A stretch of 64,000 bases of DNA from JBHFEI01 sp041928815. Lineage in GTDB: Bacteria; Pseudomonadota; Alphaproteobacteria; Rhizobiales; Rhizobiaceae. The notes under the pieces were generated by a model, which was given only the letters and a program-made list of their open reading frames with translations, was not told the origin of the DNA and did no database searches. The DNA is taken from positions 15,729 through 79,728 of the forward strand of contig NZ_JBHFEI010000014.1 of NCBI RefSeq assembly GCF_041928815.1, in the 5' to 3' direction. Shown here one piece after another: positions 8,306 to 17,290 of the stretch (positions are counted from its first letter, which is position 1; every line of letters begins with the position of its first letter). The translations under genes and the position numbers were made by a program.

Positions 8306-9496
8306 ATGCATCTTTCCATGTGGACCTATCCCTGGGACGTCCAGGACCAGGGGCTTTCGCGGATCCGGGCGGATCTCGAAGGCCGGGCCGGGCTGAACAC
8401 GGTAAGCCTCGCCACCTCCTACCATGCCGGGCGCTTCCTCCAGCCGAGAAGCCCGGCGCAGAAGGCCTATTTTCCCGAGGACGGCACGGTCTATTACACA
8501 CCCGACGATGCGGTCTGGGCGGGCAAGGAGATCCGCCCGCTGATGGCGGCAAATGTCGCCGAGCGCGGCGACATGTTATCGGCGCTGACCCGCGCGCGCG
8601 ACGCGGGCGACGGCCTGAAGGTCTCCTGCTGGACCGTCTGCCTGCACAATACCCGGCTCGGCATGCTGCATCCCGGCCACGTCACCCGCAATGCCTTCGG
8701 CAATGCCAATTGCTACAATCTCTGCCCGTCGAGCCCGGCCGCGCGCGACTATGTCGTGACGATGGTGGCCGAGATCACCAAGACCTACCGGCCGGACATG
8801 CTGGAGCTCGAAAGCCCGAACTTCATGGGTTTCGCCCATGAGTACCACCACGAAAAGGACGGCGTCGGCCTGCTCCCCGAGGACGATTTCCTGCTGTCGC
8901 TCTGCTTTTGCGACCATTGCGCCGCGCGCGCGGGCGACGCCGGTGTCGACATCGGGTCGGCGCGCGAGACCGTGAAGGGCTTCATCGCCGAGGCCTGCGA
9001 GCGCGAGATCCCGGCGGTCCGCTTTCCCGATTTCCCCGAGGCCGGCATCGACGCCTTCCGGGCCTTTCCGGCGCTCCACGCCTTCCTTCGATGGCGCAGC
9101 GCGCCGGTGACAAGCCTGATCGCCGAGATCCGGGAAAAGGCCGATCCGGTGACGAGGATCGTGCTGATCGACCTCAAGAACGGCTGGCTCGGCGGCGTCG
9201 ATCTTAAGGCGGTGGCGCGCGTCTGCGACGGGGCGATCCTCTGCTGCTATGACATGACGCCGGGCGCGGTCGAAGACCTGATGCGCGAGGGGCGCGCGGC
9301 ACTCGGAGCGGACAGATGTCTCGGCGCCGGCTTCCGCGTCTTCTATCCCGAGATGACCGGGGCCGCCGACCTCGCCGTCCGCGCCAAAGCGGCGGTCGAG
9401 GCCGGCGCCGACGGCATCAATTTCTACAATTACGGCCTGATCCCGGAGCGCCGCCTCGACTGGGTGCGCGCCGCCGTCGACGGCCTCGGGCGCTGA
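8306..9496 (+). CDS. Unrecognised TIM-barrel-like protein, possibly glycoside-hydrolase related
   Basis: A 396-residue soluble protein with no signal peptide that I cannot assign to a named family. It starts MHLSMWTYPWDVQDQGL; alternating hydrophobic strands and helices (MLELESPNFMGF, GLKVSCWTVCLHN, AILCCYDMTPG, GADGINFYNYGLI) suggest a (beta/alpha)8 barrel. A compact cysteine cluster, CFCDHC, near residues 200-205 resembles clusters seen in some uncharacterised glycosidase-like barrels. First gene of an operon with the phosphotriesterase-like and creatininase-like hydrolases and a GntR regulator, starting 34 bp before the former, so it likely acts in the same breakdown route. No clear catalytic acid pair was identified. 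The start is uncertain: the second ATG at 8318 is also possible. Confidence 0.75.
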   Translation: MHLSMWTYPWDVQDQGLSRIRADLEGRAGLNTVSLATSYHAGRFLQPRSPAQKAYFPEDGTVYYTPDDAVWAGKEIRPLMAANVAERGDMLSALTRARDAGDGLKVSCWTVCLHNTRLGMLHPGHVTRNAFGNANCYNLCPSSPAARDYVVTMVAEITKTYRPDMLELESPNFMGFAHEYHHEKDGVGLLPEDDFLLSLCFCDHCAARAGDAGVDIGSARETVKGFIAEACEREIPAVRFPDFPEAGIDAFRAFPALHAFLRWRSAPVTSLIAEIREKADPVTRIVLIDLKNGWLGGVDLKAVARVCDGAILCCYDMTPGAVEDLMREGRAALGADRCLGAGFRVFYPEMTGAADLAVRAKAAVEAGADGINFYNYGLIPERRLDWVRAAVDGLGR

Positions 9497-9530
9497 GCCT
9501 CACGCCGCGCCAACCGAAGGGACACCCCGC

Positions 9531-10505
9531 ATGGCTTTCATCCGCACCCTGACCGGCGACATCGCGCCCGAGGACCTGGGCGTCACCTACGCCCACGACC
9601 ATCTCTTCTGCGTTCCGCCCCTGTGGAAGGAGAAGAAGCTCGACGACTTCCTGATCGACGACCTCGAAAGCTCGATCAAGGATGTCGCGCTCTTCACCGC
9701 TGCCGGCGGCCAGGCGGTCTATGACGCGACCGCCATCGACTACGGCCGCGACCCGACGGCGCTGAAGGCGATCTCCGAGCGCACCGGCATCCGCATCATC
9801 GCCACCGCCGGCTTCAACAAGGCGGTGATGTGGCCGGGCCAGATGGCCGGCACCGGCGGCACCTTTCGCGACTGGATCGACGGCCACAGCCGCGCCGAGA
9901 TCCGCGACCACGTCGTGTCGGAACTGACCGTCGGCATGGACGGAACGGACCTCAAGGGCGGCGTCGCCAAGTTCGGCACCGGCTACAACACGGTCTCGGA
10001 CGCCGAGGACAAGGTGATGCGCGCCGTGCTCGACGCGCACAAGGAGACCGGCGCGCCGCTCCATTCCCACACCGAACTCGGCACGCTGATCCTCGAACAG
10101 CTCGCCGTCGTGAAGGAGGAGGGCGTCGACCCGGCGCGGCTGACGATTGCCCATGTCGACCGCAATCCCGATCCCTGGCTGCACCGCAAGGCCGCCGAGA
10201 CCGGCGCCTTTCTCTGCTTCGACGGCATCAGCCGGATCAAGTACCATCCCGAAAGCGTGCTGATCGACTGCATCCTCGCCCTCGTCAGGCACGGACACCA
10301 GGACCAGATCCTCGTCGGCGGCGACATCGCCCGGCGTACCATGTTCCGCAACTATGGCGAGGGCGGCCTCGGCCTCGGCTATATCCTGCAGAGCTGGGTG
10401 CCGCGCTTCGTCGAGCAGGCGGGCGAGGCCGGCTTCGACGGCGAGGCCCTGTTCAGGGCCTTCTTCATCGACAATCCGCGCCGCGCCTTCGTCTTCGCGC
10501 CGTGA
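9531..10505 (+). CDS. Phosphotriesterase-family metal-dependent hydrolase
   Basis: A 324-residue amidohydrolase-superfamily enzyme of the phosphotriesterase group, whose members mostly open lactones or cleave phosphoesters. Motifs in order: YAHDHLF (HxH, residues 21-27), VYDATAIDYGRD, a lysine in GGVAKFGTG near 147 that may be the carboxylated bridge, HSHTELGT, IAHVDRN and GGDIARR. The family's usual final SHD reads GGD here, keeping the aspartate. Start at 9531 behind GAAGGGAC. It lies between the barrel protein and the creatininase-like gene, overlapping the start of the latter if that gene uses its GTG. A lactonase or amidase role for the imported compound is an inference. Confidence 0.88.
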   Translation: MAFIRTLTGDIAPEDLGVTYAHDHLFCVPPLWKEKKLDDFLIDDLESSIKDVALFTAAGGQAVYDATAIDYGRDPTALKAISERTGIRIIATAGFNKAVMWPGQMAGTGGTFRDWIDGHSRAEIRDHVVSELTVGMDGTDLKGGVAKFGTGYNTVSDAEDKVMRAVLDAHKETGAPLHSHTELGTLILEQLAVVKEEGVDPARLTIAHVDRNPDPWLHRKAAETGAFLCFDGISRIKYHPESVLIDCILALVRHGHQDQILVGGDIARRTMFRNYGEGGLGLGYILQSWVPRFVEQAGEAGFDGEALFRAFFIDNPRRAFVFAP

Positions 10506-10513
10506 GCGGCCTG

Positions 10514-11263
10514 ATGCGCGACACGACCGACATCACCGCGCTGAACGACAGCGAGATGGTCGCGGCCCTTGCCCGCCGGCCCGTGCTCGTGCTGCCGATC
10601 GGCGCAGTCGAAAGCCATGGCGACCACCTGCCGGCCGGCACCGACACCCTCCTCGCCGGCAGGCTGACGGAGGAACTGGCGCGGGCGGTTGGCGGGGCGA
10701 CGCCGCTGCTGCGCCTGCCGGTGCTGCCCTTCGGCCAGGTCTGGTCGCTCGCCGACGCGCCCGGTTCCTTCGGCATTTCCGGCGAGACCGTGACGCGCGC
10801 GATCGTCGAGATCGCCCGCTCGGCCAAGGCGAAGGGGCTCGCCACCCTCGTCGCGCTCAACGCCCATCTCGGCAATGCGGCGGCGATCCGCGAGGCGCAG
10901 CGCATCCTGAAGGACGAGGGCTTCGTCCTCGCCCATTTCTTCTATCCCGGCGCCGATCCGCTGATCGCCTCCGTACGGGAAAGGCCGCAGGCCCATCCCG
11001 CCTTCATGCATGCCTGCGAGATCGAGACCTCCTACATGCTGCATCTCGCCCCGGAGCATGTCGACATGGCGAAGGCGATTGCCAACTATCCGGACTTCCC
11101 CGAGGACTTCTCGCTCATACCCTACCGGTGGACCGAATTCTCCGACAGTCCCGTGCTCGGCGACGCCCGCGCGGCGACCGCCGAGAAGGGGCGGATCGTC
11201 CTTGAGGCGGTGATCGCCGATATGGCAAAGCGGGTGGCGCTCCTCTATGCTCGCCAGCCGTGA
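10514..11263 (+). CDS. Creatininase-family amidohydrolase (copy 1)
   Basis: A 249-residue member of the creatininase family, metal enzymes that open cyclic amides. Motifs: LPIGAVESHGDHLPAGTDT near residue 25, matching the family's P.G..E.HG.HLP...D signature; LNAHLGN; and HACEIETSYM, matching HAGE.ETS with a cysteine in place of glycine. An in-frame GTG at 10502 overlaps the previous stop as GTGA and would add four residues; it is an equally good start given translational coupling. A second creatininase-family gene sits at 36862-37659 in the other importer cluster. Substrate unknown. Confidence 0.9.
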   Translation: MRDTTDITALNDSEMVAALARRPVLVLPIGAVESHGDHLPAGTDTLLAGRLTEELARAVGGATPLLRLPVLPFGQVWSLADAPGSFGISGETVTRAIVEIARSAKAKGLATLVALNAHLGNAAAIREAQRILKDEGFVLAHFFYPGADPLIASVRERPQAHPAFMHACEIETSYMLHLAPEHVDMAKAIANYPDFPEDFSLIPYRWTEFSDSPVLGDARAATAEKGRIVLEAVIADMAKRVALLYARQP

Positions 11264-11290
11264 ACCGACGGACGCGTTCGAGGAGGCCGC

Positions 11291-12088
11291 TTGACCCTTT
11301 CCCCCGCCCGGGCCGATCACCGGCCGGTCTATATCCGGATCGCCGAGACGCTCAGGGCGCGCATCCTTTCCGGCTGGTACGAGGGCCGCATCGACGGCGA
11401 ACTGCCGCTCGCGCGCGAATGGAAGGTCAGCCGCCGGACGATCCAGCAGGCGCTGGAGGTGCTGGTCGCCGAAGGGCTGCTGGTGCGCCGGCACGGCCTC
11501 GGCACCTTCGTCAATCCGAAGGGCGTGGAGACGCGCTACCGCGCCATTACCTCGATCACGGAGGCCGTCGCCGGACAGGGGCTGACGCCGGAGTTCCGCG
11601 TGCTGGCGAGCTGCCCGGAGGCGGCGGGGGCGGAGGCCGCGGCCTTCTTCGGCCTCGGTGACGGCGCCAAGGTCTATCGCCATCGCCGGCTGGTCTCGGC
11701 GGGCGGGCGCGCGCTCGCCGTCGTCGACACGATCCTCAACCTCGCGCTGCTGGAGGGGCTCGACCTCTCCCGCCTCGACACGTCGCTCTACGGCGCGCTG
11801 CGCGCCGGCTTCAACCGGACCGTGGTCGCCGCCGAGGACCGTTACATACCGGCCCTTGCCGGCGACGACATCGCCCCGCTGCTCGGCATCGCGGCGGGAA
11901 GCGCGATCTTCCTCGCCCTCCGCCGCGCCCGCGACCAGACCGGGGCGGCGATCGAACTGTCGCGTATCTCCATGCTGCCCGTCGCCCTCGACATCTCCAT
12001 CCGCCATGTCGGCTTCCCGTCGGCAACGGTCGCGCCGGAGGCGCGCCAATGGGCCTATACGGTCGGCTTCGGTCCCTTCGGGACATGA
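11291..12088 (+). CDS. GntR-family transcriptional regulator, HutC/UTRA type
   Basis: A 265-residue regulator. The winged helix (about residues 10-78) includes LRARILSGWYEG, LPLAREWKVSRRTIQQALEV and GLLVRRHGLGTFV. A UTRA ligand-binding domain (about 95-255), with YRAITSITEAVAGQGL, KVYRHRRLVSAGG and DDIAPLLGI, follows. The start is TTG at 11291, picked because AGGAGG lies four bases upstream (11281-11286) and no ATG fits before the DNA-binding domain. Last gene of the plus-strand operon from 8306; it probably represses that operon through the palindrome at 8249-8264. It ends 22 bp before the convergent FGGY kinase gene. Confidence 0.92.
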   Translation: MTLSPARADHRPVYIRIAETLRARILSGWYEGRIDGELPLAREWKVSRRTIQQALEVLVAEGLLVRRHGLGTFVNPKGVETRYRAITSITEAVAGQGLTPEFRVLASCPEAAGAEAAAFFGLGDGAKVYRHRRLVSAGGRALAVVDTILNLALLEGLDLSRLDTSLYGALRAGFNRTVVAAEDRYIPALAGDDIAPLLGIAAGSAIFLALRRARDQTGAAIELSRISMLPVALDISIRHVGFPSATVAPEARQWAYTVGFGPFGT

Positions 12089-12110
12089 GCGCCGCCGTGC
12101 AGGACGCCCG

Positions 12111-13613
12111 TCAGTCGGCGACCGCTCTCAGGGCGCCGAGCGCGGCGGCGCTGCCGGCCCGGAACCGGCGATGGCCGGCCGCATAGATCTCCGCCGTGGC
12201 GACATCGGGCTCATGCCGGCGGCGGGCGCGGAACGTGGCGCGGCAGGCCTCGCCGAGCGAGGAATAGGCGCCGGTCGCGACCATGGCGCAGAGCGCGGCG
12301 CCCTTGGCGCCGAACTGCGTGCCGTCCGGGATCTCCACCGCCGCGCCGGTGACGTCGGCGATCATCTGGCTCCAGAACGGGCTGCGCGCGCCGCCGCCGG
12401 AGAGGCGGATCGTGCCGCCCGCGCCGCCGATCGCGCCGTAGCAGTCGTGGATCGCGTAGGCGATGCCCTCGTAGACGGCGCGCACCATGTCGGCGCGGCC
12501 GTGATGGGGTGCCAGGCCGTGGAAGCCGGCGCGCGCGCGCGGCTCGATGCGCGGCGCGATCACGCCGCTCGCCGAGAGATAGGGGACGAAGACGACGCCG
12601 TTGGCGCCGGCCGGGCTCGTCCCGGCGAGCCTGCCCAGCGCCTCGTAAGGGGCCTCCGCGGCGGCGATGTCGGGGCAGAGCGCCGCCAGGCACCAGTCGA
12701 GCACGGTGGTGCCGGCGACATTGACCATGGTCTTCATCCAGCGCCGCTCCGGCACGATGAAGAGCAGGCCGAGATCGGGCGGCGCGTAGACGGCATGGTC
12801 GAAGAGCACGCCGTTGAGGCAGGTCGTGCCGAGCACGCTGACCGCCTGTCCCGGCTCGTGGCAGCCGGCGCCGAGCACGCAGGCGCCGGTGTCCCCGGTG
12901 CCGATCGCGACCGGCGTGCCGGCGCCGAGGCCGGTTGCGCGCGCCGCCTCCTCCGTCACCGCGCCGGCGAGCGTTTCGGCGCGGCGGACCGGCGCCAGCA
13001 GAGGCGCGAGCTCGGGGATGCCGAGGAGGGCCATCGGCTCGGCGTCGAAGGCGCGGGTGCGCGCCGAGCCCGGCGCCATCGCGGCCTCCGACTCCTCGGT
13101 CGCCAGCGCGCCGGTCAGCCGGTAGCGGATGAAATCCTTGGCCGTCAGCGTCACCGCGGCGCGCGCCAGCGCCTCCGGCTCGTTCTCCTTCAGCCAGGCG
13201 AGGACCGGCAGCGTGCAGCCGAGCTGCATCATCGAGCCGGAATGGGCAAAGACCTTCGAAAACAGCGCCGGATCGCCCGCCTCCAGCCGGTCGACGAGGT
13301 TTTGCGCCCGCGCGTCGTTCCAGAGGATCGGCGGGCGGATCGGCCGGCCTTCGCGATCGAGCAGGAAGACGCCGACCATCACGCCGGTGACGCCGATGCC
13401 GGCGATCCGTTCCGGGGCGATGCCGGCGGTTGCAAGCAGCGCCCGGATCACCCGCGCCGTCACCGTCCAGAGACGCTCGCCGTCGAGCTCCGACCAGCCG
13501 ACGGGCGCGGCGAGAAGCTGCATGCGCTCCGACGCCTCCGCCCGTTCCGTCCCCTCCCGGTCGAAGAGGGCGGCCTTGATGACGGACGTGCCGATATCGA
13601 TCCCGAGAAACAT
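12111..13613 (-). CDS. FGGY-family carbohydrate kinase (first of two)
   Basis: A 500-residue sugar or polyol kinase, cytoplasmic, using ATP. N-terminal phosphate-binding motif FLGIDIGTSVIKAALFD (residues 2-18); mid-protein IAIGTGDTGACVLGAG; C-terminal FGGY signature region IRLSGGGARSPFWSQMIAD and the GTQFGAKGAALCA stretch. Start at MFLGID (13613), with AGGG eight bases upstream; the longer reading to 13649 has no ribosome site. Divergent from the LacI regulator across 68 bp that hold the palindrome GTGATCAC. Family nearest to xylulose, L-ribulose or glycerol kinases; the sugar is not predictable. Confidence 0.93.
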   Translation of the reverse strand: MFLGIDIGTSVIKAALFDREGTERAEASERMQLLAAPVGWSELDGERLWTVTARVIRALLATAGIAPERIAGIGVTGVMVGVFLLDREGRPIRPPILWNDARAQNLVDRLEAGDPALFSKVFAHSGSMMQLGCTLPVLAWLKENEPEALARAAVTLTAKDFIRYRLTGALATEESEAAMAPGSARTRAFDAEPMALLGIPELAPLLAPVRRAETLAGAVTEEAARATGLGAGTPVAIGTGDTGACVLGAGCHEPGQAVSVLGTTCLNGVLFDHAVYAPPDLGLLFIVPERRWMKTMVNVAGTTVLDWCLAALCPDIAAAEAPYEALGRLAGTSPAGANGVVFVPYLSASGVIAPRIEPRARAGFHGLAPHHGRADMVRAVYEGIAYAIHDCYGAIGGAGGTIRLSGGGARSPFWSQMIADVTGAAVEIPDGTQFGAKGAALCAMVATGAYSSLGEACRATFRARRRHEPDVATAEIYAAGHRRFRAGSAAALGALRAVAD

Positions 13614-13629
13614 GCGCGCAGCCCTAAAC

Positions 13630-13637
13630 GTGATCAC
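13630..13637. promoter_or_regulatory. Palindrome GTGATCAC, candidate operator between FGGY kinase and LacI regulator
   Basis: The 68-bp divergent gap 13614-13681 must hold both promoters. It contains CTAAACGTGATCACA, whose perfect 8-bp palindrome starts 17 bp from the kinase start. The neighbouring TAAACGT resembles part of the GGTAAAACGTTT sites at 16370 and 21270, so the adjacent LacI protein may bind here as well. Pattern evidence only. Confidence 0.35.
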
Positions 13638-13681
13638 ATCTGTCGTCATGTCGCGCGAATGGCAGGCCGGATCAAGAGGAT

Positions 13682-14743
13682 ATGCGTGCGAAGGCCTTGC
13701 ATCCGGGCGGCAAGTTCGGCCATGACTCGCCGATGAGGAAAGTCTCGATCAAGGATCTGGCGGCGCGCACCGGCCTGTCGCAGGCGACCGTGTCGCTGTC
13801 GCTGCGCAACCATCCGCGCATTTCCGACGACACCAAGAGCCGCGTGCTGAAGGCGGCGAAGGAGCTCGGCTACGTCTACAACCGGCAGGCCGCGAACCTG
13901 CGCATGAGCCGGACGCGCACGATCGGGGTGTGTCTCAACACGATCGAGAACCCGGTGATCGCGCGCATCTTCACCGGGCTCCTGCATTTCTTCCAGTCGC
14001 AGGAGTGGATGGTCGTCTTCGGCGACAGCGAGGACCAGCCGCAAAAGCAGGCCGCCTTCCTCTCCGCCGCGCTGGAAAACAACATGGCCGGCCTGATCGT
14101 CGTGCCGGCGGTCGGCACCCGGCTCGAGGATCTCCAGGCGATCGCGCGTTTCGTGCCGCTCGTCGTCGCGCTGCGCGAGCTGCGCCAGTCGACGCTCGAC
14201 CAGGTGCGCATCGATTACGAGGGCGGCGTCCATGCCGCGATCGACCATCTCGCCGCGCTCGGCCACCGCAAGATCGGCTTCATCGGCGCGGGGCTCGCCA
14301 CCGAGACCTCCCGCATCGGCCTTGCCGCCTATCGCGCCCGCATGCGCCATCACGGGCTCGACGCGCCGCCGGCGCTCACCCAGGCCTGCCCGACCAGCCG
14401 GCAGGCCGGCTTCCACGCCATGACCGCGCTGATCGAGAAGGGGGCCGACATGACGGCGGTGCTCTGCTTTTCCGACCTGATCGCCAGCGGCGCGATGAGG
14501 GCGATGGCCGAGGCCGGACTGGTCGCCGGCCGCGACATCTCCGTCGTCGGCTTCGACGATCTCGACGAGGCGAGCTACCTGCAGCCGCCGCTGACGACGG
14601 TCAGGATCGACCAGCCCTTTCTCGGCGAAGCGGCGGGGCGGCTGTTGCTCAACCGCATTTCCGATGCCGGGATGCCGCGCCAGGTCGTCACCATTCCCTC
14701 CCAGCTCGTCCTGCGCGCCACGTCGCGAACGCTGGAGGCCTGA
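13682..14743 (+). CDS. LacI-family transcriptional regulator
   Basis: A LacI/GalR regulator, 353 residues as drawn. Helix-turn-helix VSIKDLAARTGLSQATVSLS followed by the hinge NRQAANLRMSRTRTIGVC; then a periplasmic-binding-protein-like effector domain (IGFIGAGLATETSRIGL, FSDLIASGAMRAM, ISVVGFDDLDEASYLQPPLTTVRID). The start is uncertain: 13682 has AGAGGA one base away, which is close, while MRKVSIKD at 13733 matches the usual family N-terminus but lacks a ribosome site. It probably senses a sugar and controls the divergent kinase, and is the only LacI protein in the window that could read the GGTAAAACGTTT sites. Confidence 0.93.
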   Translation: MRAKALHPGGKFGHDSPMRKVSIKDLAARTGLSQATVSLSLRNHPRISDDTKSRVLKAAKELGYVYNRQAANLRMSRTRTIGVCLNTIENPVIARIFTGLLHFFQSQEWMVVFGDSEDQPQKQAAFLSAALENNMAGLIVVPAVGTRLEDLQAIARFVPLVVALRELRQSTLDQVRIDYEGGVHAAIDHLAALGHRKIGFIGAGLATETSRIGLAAYRARMRHHGLDAPPALTQACPTSRQAGFHAMTALIEKGADMTAVLCFSDLIASGAMRAMAEAGLVAGRDISVVGFDDLDEASYLQPPLTTVRIDQPFLGEAAGRLLLNRISDAGMPRQVVTIPSQLVLRATSRTLEA

Positions 14744-14841
14744 CCGTCCTTGCGCGTCATCGGACGTCGGGCTGGTGCCGGAAATGCCGGAGCGCGGTCC
14801 CGACGGATGGAAGCGGAACGCTGCTCTCGCCAATCCTGGCG

Positions 14842-16299
14842 TCACGCCGGTGGCAGCGTGCGCCCATGCCGCCGGATCACCTCGCCGGGCGTCGCATTGG
14901 TGTGGCGGCCGTCGCGCCAGACCTCGGTGCCGTTGACGAGAACCCGCTCGATGCCGACCGACATTTCGTGCGGGTTGGCCCAGTCGGCGAGGTCGCGGAT
15001 CGTCTCCGGGTCGAAGATCGTCACGTCCGCCTTGCAGCCGACGCGGATGAAGCCGCGATCCTTCAGCCGGAACTGGCGGGCGGTGAGCCCGGTCATCTTG
15101 TAGACGGCGGTCTCGATCGGGAACAGGCCGAGGTCGCGGCCGTAATGGCCGATGACGCGCGGAAATGTGCCCCAGAGGCGCGGATGCGGATGGCGGTCGT
15201 TGGGCAGGCCGTCCGAGCCGATCATCGTCTCGGGATATGCGAGGATGGTGCGCACATCCGCCTCGGCCATCTGGAAATAGATGCCGCCGGCCGGCGACAG
15301 GTAATCGATCGCCGCGTCGACGTCGAGACCGAGCTCCTGCTGCACCTCGAAGAAATCGCGCCCCGCATGTTCGGGATGGGGATCGGACCAGGCGATCATC
15401 ACCTTCTCGCCGGCATCGCCGCTGAAGGTCTTCCGGTTCAGCATCGAGGAACCGGCAGGATAGGGATAGGCGTCGAGGCCGACGGACTGGCGCATCCGCC
15501 TCGCATGGATGACGCCGAGCGTCTCGCGGGCGCGGCCGTGATTGGCGATGCCGATCAGCTTGTGATGCGAGATGACGGTGTGGGCGTCGAGCTGCCGGCC
15601 GATCTCGAAGGCCTCCTCCAGCGCCGCGAGGATCCAGTCGGCCTCGTTGCGGATGTGGGCGCAATAGACGGCGTCGAGGCCTTTCAGCGGCTTCCCGACC
15701 GAGACCACCTCCTGCGCGGTCGCGGCATGGGCGTTCGGATAGAAGACGCCGGTCGAAAAGCCGACGGCGCCGGCCTCCAGCCCCTCCTCCAGCATTTTTC
15801 GCATGGCGGCCGCCTCGTCCGGGGTCGCCGCGCGGTCGAGGCGCTCCATGGTGGCGACGCGCAGCGTCGTGTGGCCGACGAGCGGGATGGCGTTGACCGC
15901 CGTGCCATTGCGCTCCAGCGCCTCGAAATAGGCGGCGAAGCTTCCATAGGTGAAGATCTCCTGCCGGCCGAGCAGGTTCAGCGGCGGCTGGATCGGCCGG
16001 CCGGCAAGCGGCGCCAGGCTGATGCCACAATTGCCGATGACGACGCTGGTGACGCCCTGGCTGAGCTTCGGCGTCATGTCGGGGTGGGTCAGGAGCACGC
16101 CATCGTCATGGGTGTGGTTATCGATGAAGCCGGGGGCGACGACGCGGCCCGTCGCGTCGATCCGGCGGTCGGCCTCGACGCGGGAGAGATCGCCGATGGC
16201 GACGATGCGGTCGCCGGCGATCGCGACATCGGCGGCGAAGCCCGGATCGCCGGACCCGTCGATGACGGTGCCGCCCGCAATGATGATGTCGTAGGCCAT
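14842..16299 (-). CDS. N-acyl-D-amino-acid deacylase (D-aminoacylase family)
   Basis: A 485-residue zinc hydrolase of the D-aminoacylase family, which removes the acyl group from N-acyl-D-amino acids. The known ligand set is visible: DNHTHDD (HxH), the zinc cysteine in VIGNCGIS, HIRNE, ISHHKL and GSDGLP. Start at MAYDII (16299) because GGGAAG lies seven bases upstream; an in-frame ATG at 16314 would add MGSAS. Convergent with the LacI gene and 149 bp downstream of the SDR gene on the same strand; that gap holds a LacI-type operator, so it likely has its own promoter. Exact acyl and amino-acid specificity is unknown. Confidence 0.92.
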   Translation of the reverse strand: MAYDIIIAGGTVIDGSGDPGFAADVAIAGDRIVAIGDLSRVEADRRIDATGRVVAPGFIDNHTHDDGVLLTHPDMTPKLSQGVTSVVIGNCGISLAPLAGRPIQPPLNLLGRQEIFTYGSFAAYFEALERNGTAVNAIPLVGHTTLRVATMERLDRAATPDEAAAMRKMLEEGLEAGAVGFSTGVFYPNAHAATAQEVVSVGKPLKGLDAVYCAHIRNEADWILAALEEAFEIGRQLDAHTVISHHKLIGIANHGRARETLGVIHARRMRQSVGLDAYPYPAGSSMLNRKTFSGDAGEKVMIAWSDPHPEHAGRDFFEVQQELGLDVDAAIDYLSPAGGIYFQMAEADVRTILAYPETMIGSDGLPNDRHPHPRLWGTFPRVIGHYGRDLGLFPIETAVYKMTGLTARQFRLKDRGFIRVGCKADVTIFDPETIRDLADWANPHEMSVGIERVLVNGTEVWRDGRHTNATPGEVIRRHGRTLPPA

Positions 16300-16369
16300 G
16301 CTTGCACTTCCCATGCATCGTGTCGCGGCGCGGACCGGGATTGACAGGAGGGGCGATCCGGCGCCAGAA

Positions 16370-16387
16370 GGTAAAACGTTTAACTTA
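16370..16387. promoter_or_regulatory. LacI-type operator GGTAAAACGTTTAACTT (site 1)
   Basis: A sequence centred on AAACGTTT lies about 70 bp upstream of the deacylase start. LacI/GalR proteins typically bind palindromes with a central CG, and the same 17 bases occur, with one change (A to G), at 21270-21286 upstream of the binding-protein and ATPase genes. The repetition at two promoter-like positions makes a real regulatory site likely. Confidence 0.6.
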
Positions 16388-16448
16388 TGCGTCCTCAGGA
16401 GGGCCTGTCCTGCCTTTGCCCGTCGCTCCCGTCGGAGAACGGCCCGCC

Positions 16449-17228
16449 TCAGCGGGCCGACCAGCCGCCGTCGACCGGCAGGATGGCGCCGTTGATGTAG
16501 CCGGCGGCAGGCGTCGCGAGGAACAGCGCCACCGCGGCGATCTCCTCGGCCGTGCCGACGCGCCCCATCGGCACGGTCTGCGTCATCGCCTGCGAGAAGC
16601 TTTCCTCGGTGAGCAGCGCCGAGATCATCGGCGTTTCCACCGGGCCGGGGCAGAGGCAGTTGACGCGGATGTTCCGCGCGCCGAAATCGGCGGCGAGCAC
16701 GCGGGTCAGCGAGACGATCCCGCCCTTGGAGGCGGTATAGGCATCGGCGCCGTGCACGCCGGCAATGGCGTTGATCGAGGCATTGTTGATGATGACGCCG
16801 CCGCCGCGTTCCAGCATCTTCGGGATTGCGTGCTTGCAGCCCATGGCGACGCTTTTGAGGTTGATGTCGAGGATCGCGTCCCAGGCCTCCGACGGCGTGT
16901 CAACGATGCTCGCCATCCTGTAGCGCGGCGAGGCGCTGAAGCCGACGCCGGCATTGTTGAACAGGATGTCGACGCCGCCGAACGTGTCGCAGGCAAACTC
17001 GACCATCGCCTTGACCTCGACTTCCGATGCGACGTCGACCCTGATCGCCGCGCCGCCGATGGCGTCGGCGACCCTCGTCGCGCCGGCCTCGTCGATATCG
17101 GCGACGACGACCTTCGCCCCCTGTTCGGCAAAGAGTTCGGCGGCGACCTTGCCCTGGCCGGAGGCGGCCCCGGTGATGATGACGACCTTGCCGTCGAGGC
17201 TGAAAAGGGCGGGAATTCTCTTGCTCAC
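16449..17228 (-). CDS. Short-chain dehydrogenase/reductase (SDR)
   Basis: A 259-residue classical SDR, an NAD(P)-dependent alcohol/ketone oxidoreductase. Motifs: cofactor loop TGAASGQG near residue 20 (the usual isoleucine before the last glycine is Q), VADIDEAG, NNAGVG near 92, serine in NNASINAI, YTASKGG (catalytic Tyr/Lys), and CPGPVETPM. Start is GTG at 17228. Divergent from the MBL-fold gene across 62 bp and upstream of the D-aminoacylase, suggesting it oxidises a part of the same imported compound. Family certain, substrate unknown. Confidence 0.92.
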   Translation of the reverse strand: MSKRIPALFSLDGKVVIITGAASGQGKVAAELFAEQGAKVVVADIDEAGATRVADAIGGAAIRVDVASEVEVKAMVEFACDTFGGVDILFNNAGVGFSASPRYRMASIVDTPSEAWDAILDINLKSVAMGCKHAIPKMLERGGGVIINNASINAIAGVHGADAYTASKGGIVSLTRVLAADFGARNIRVNCLCPGPVETPMISALLTEESFSQAMTQTVPMGRVGTAEEIAAVALFLATPAAGYINGAILPVDGGWSAR

Positions 17229-17290
17229 GGCGTGCAGATCCTGTTCTTTCCGGCGCAGACGGGCGCCATCATTGTATTGAAAGGTGTAAG

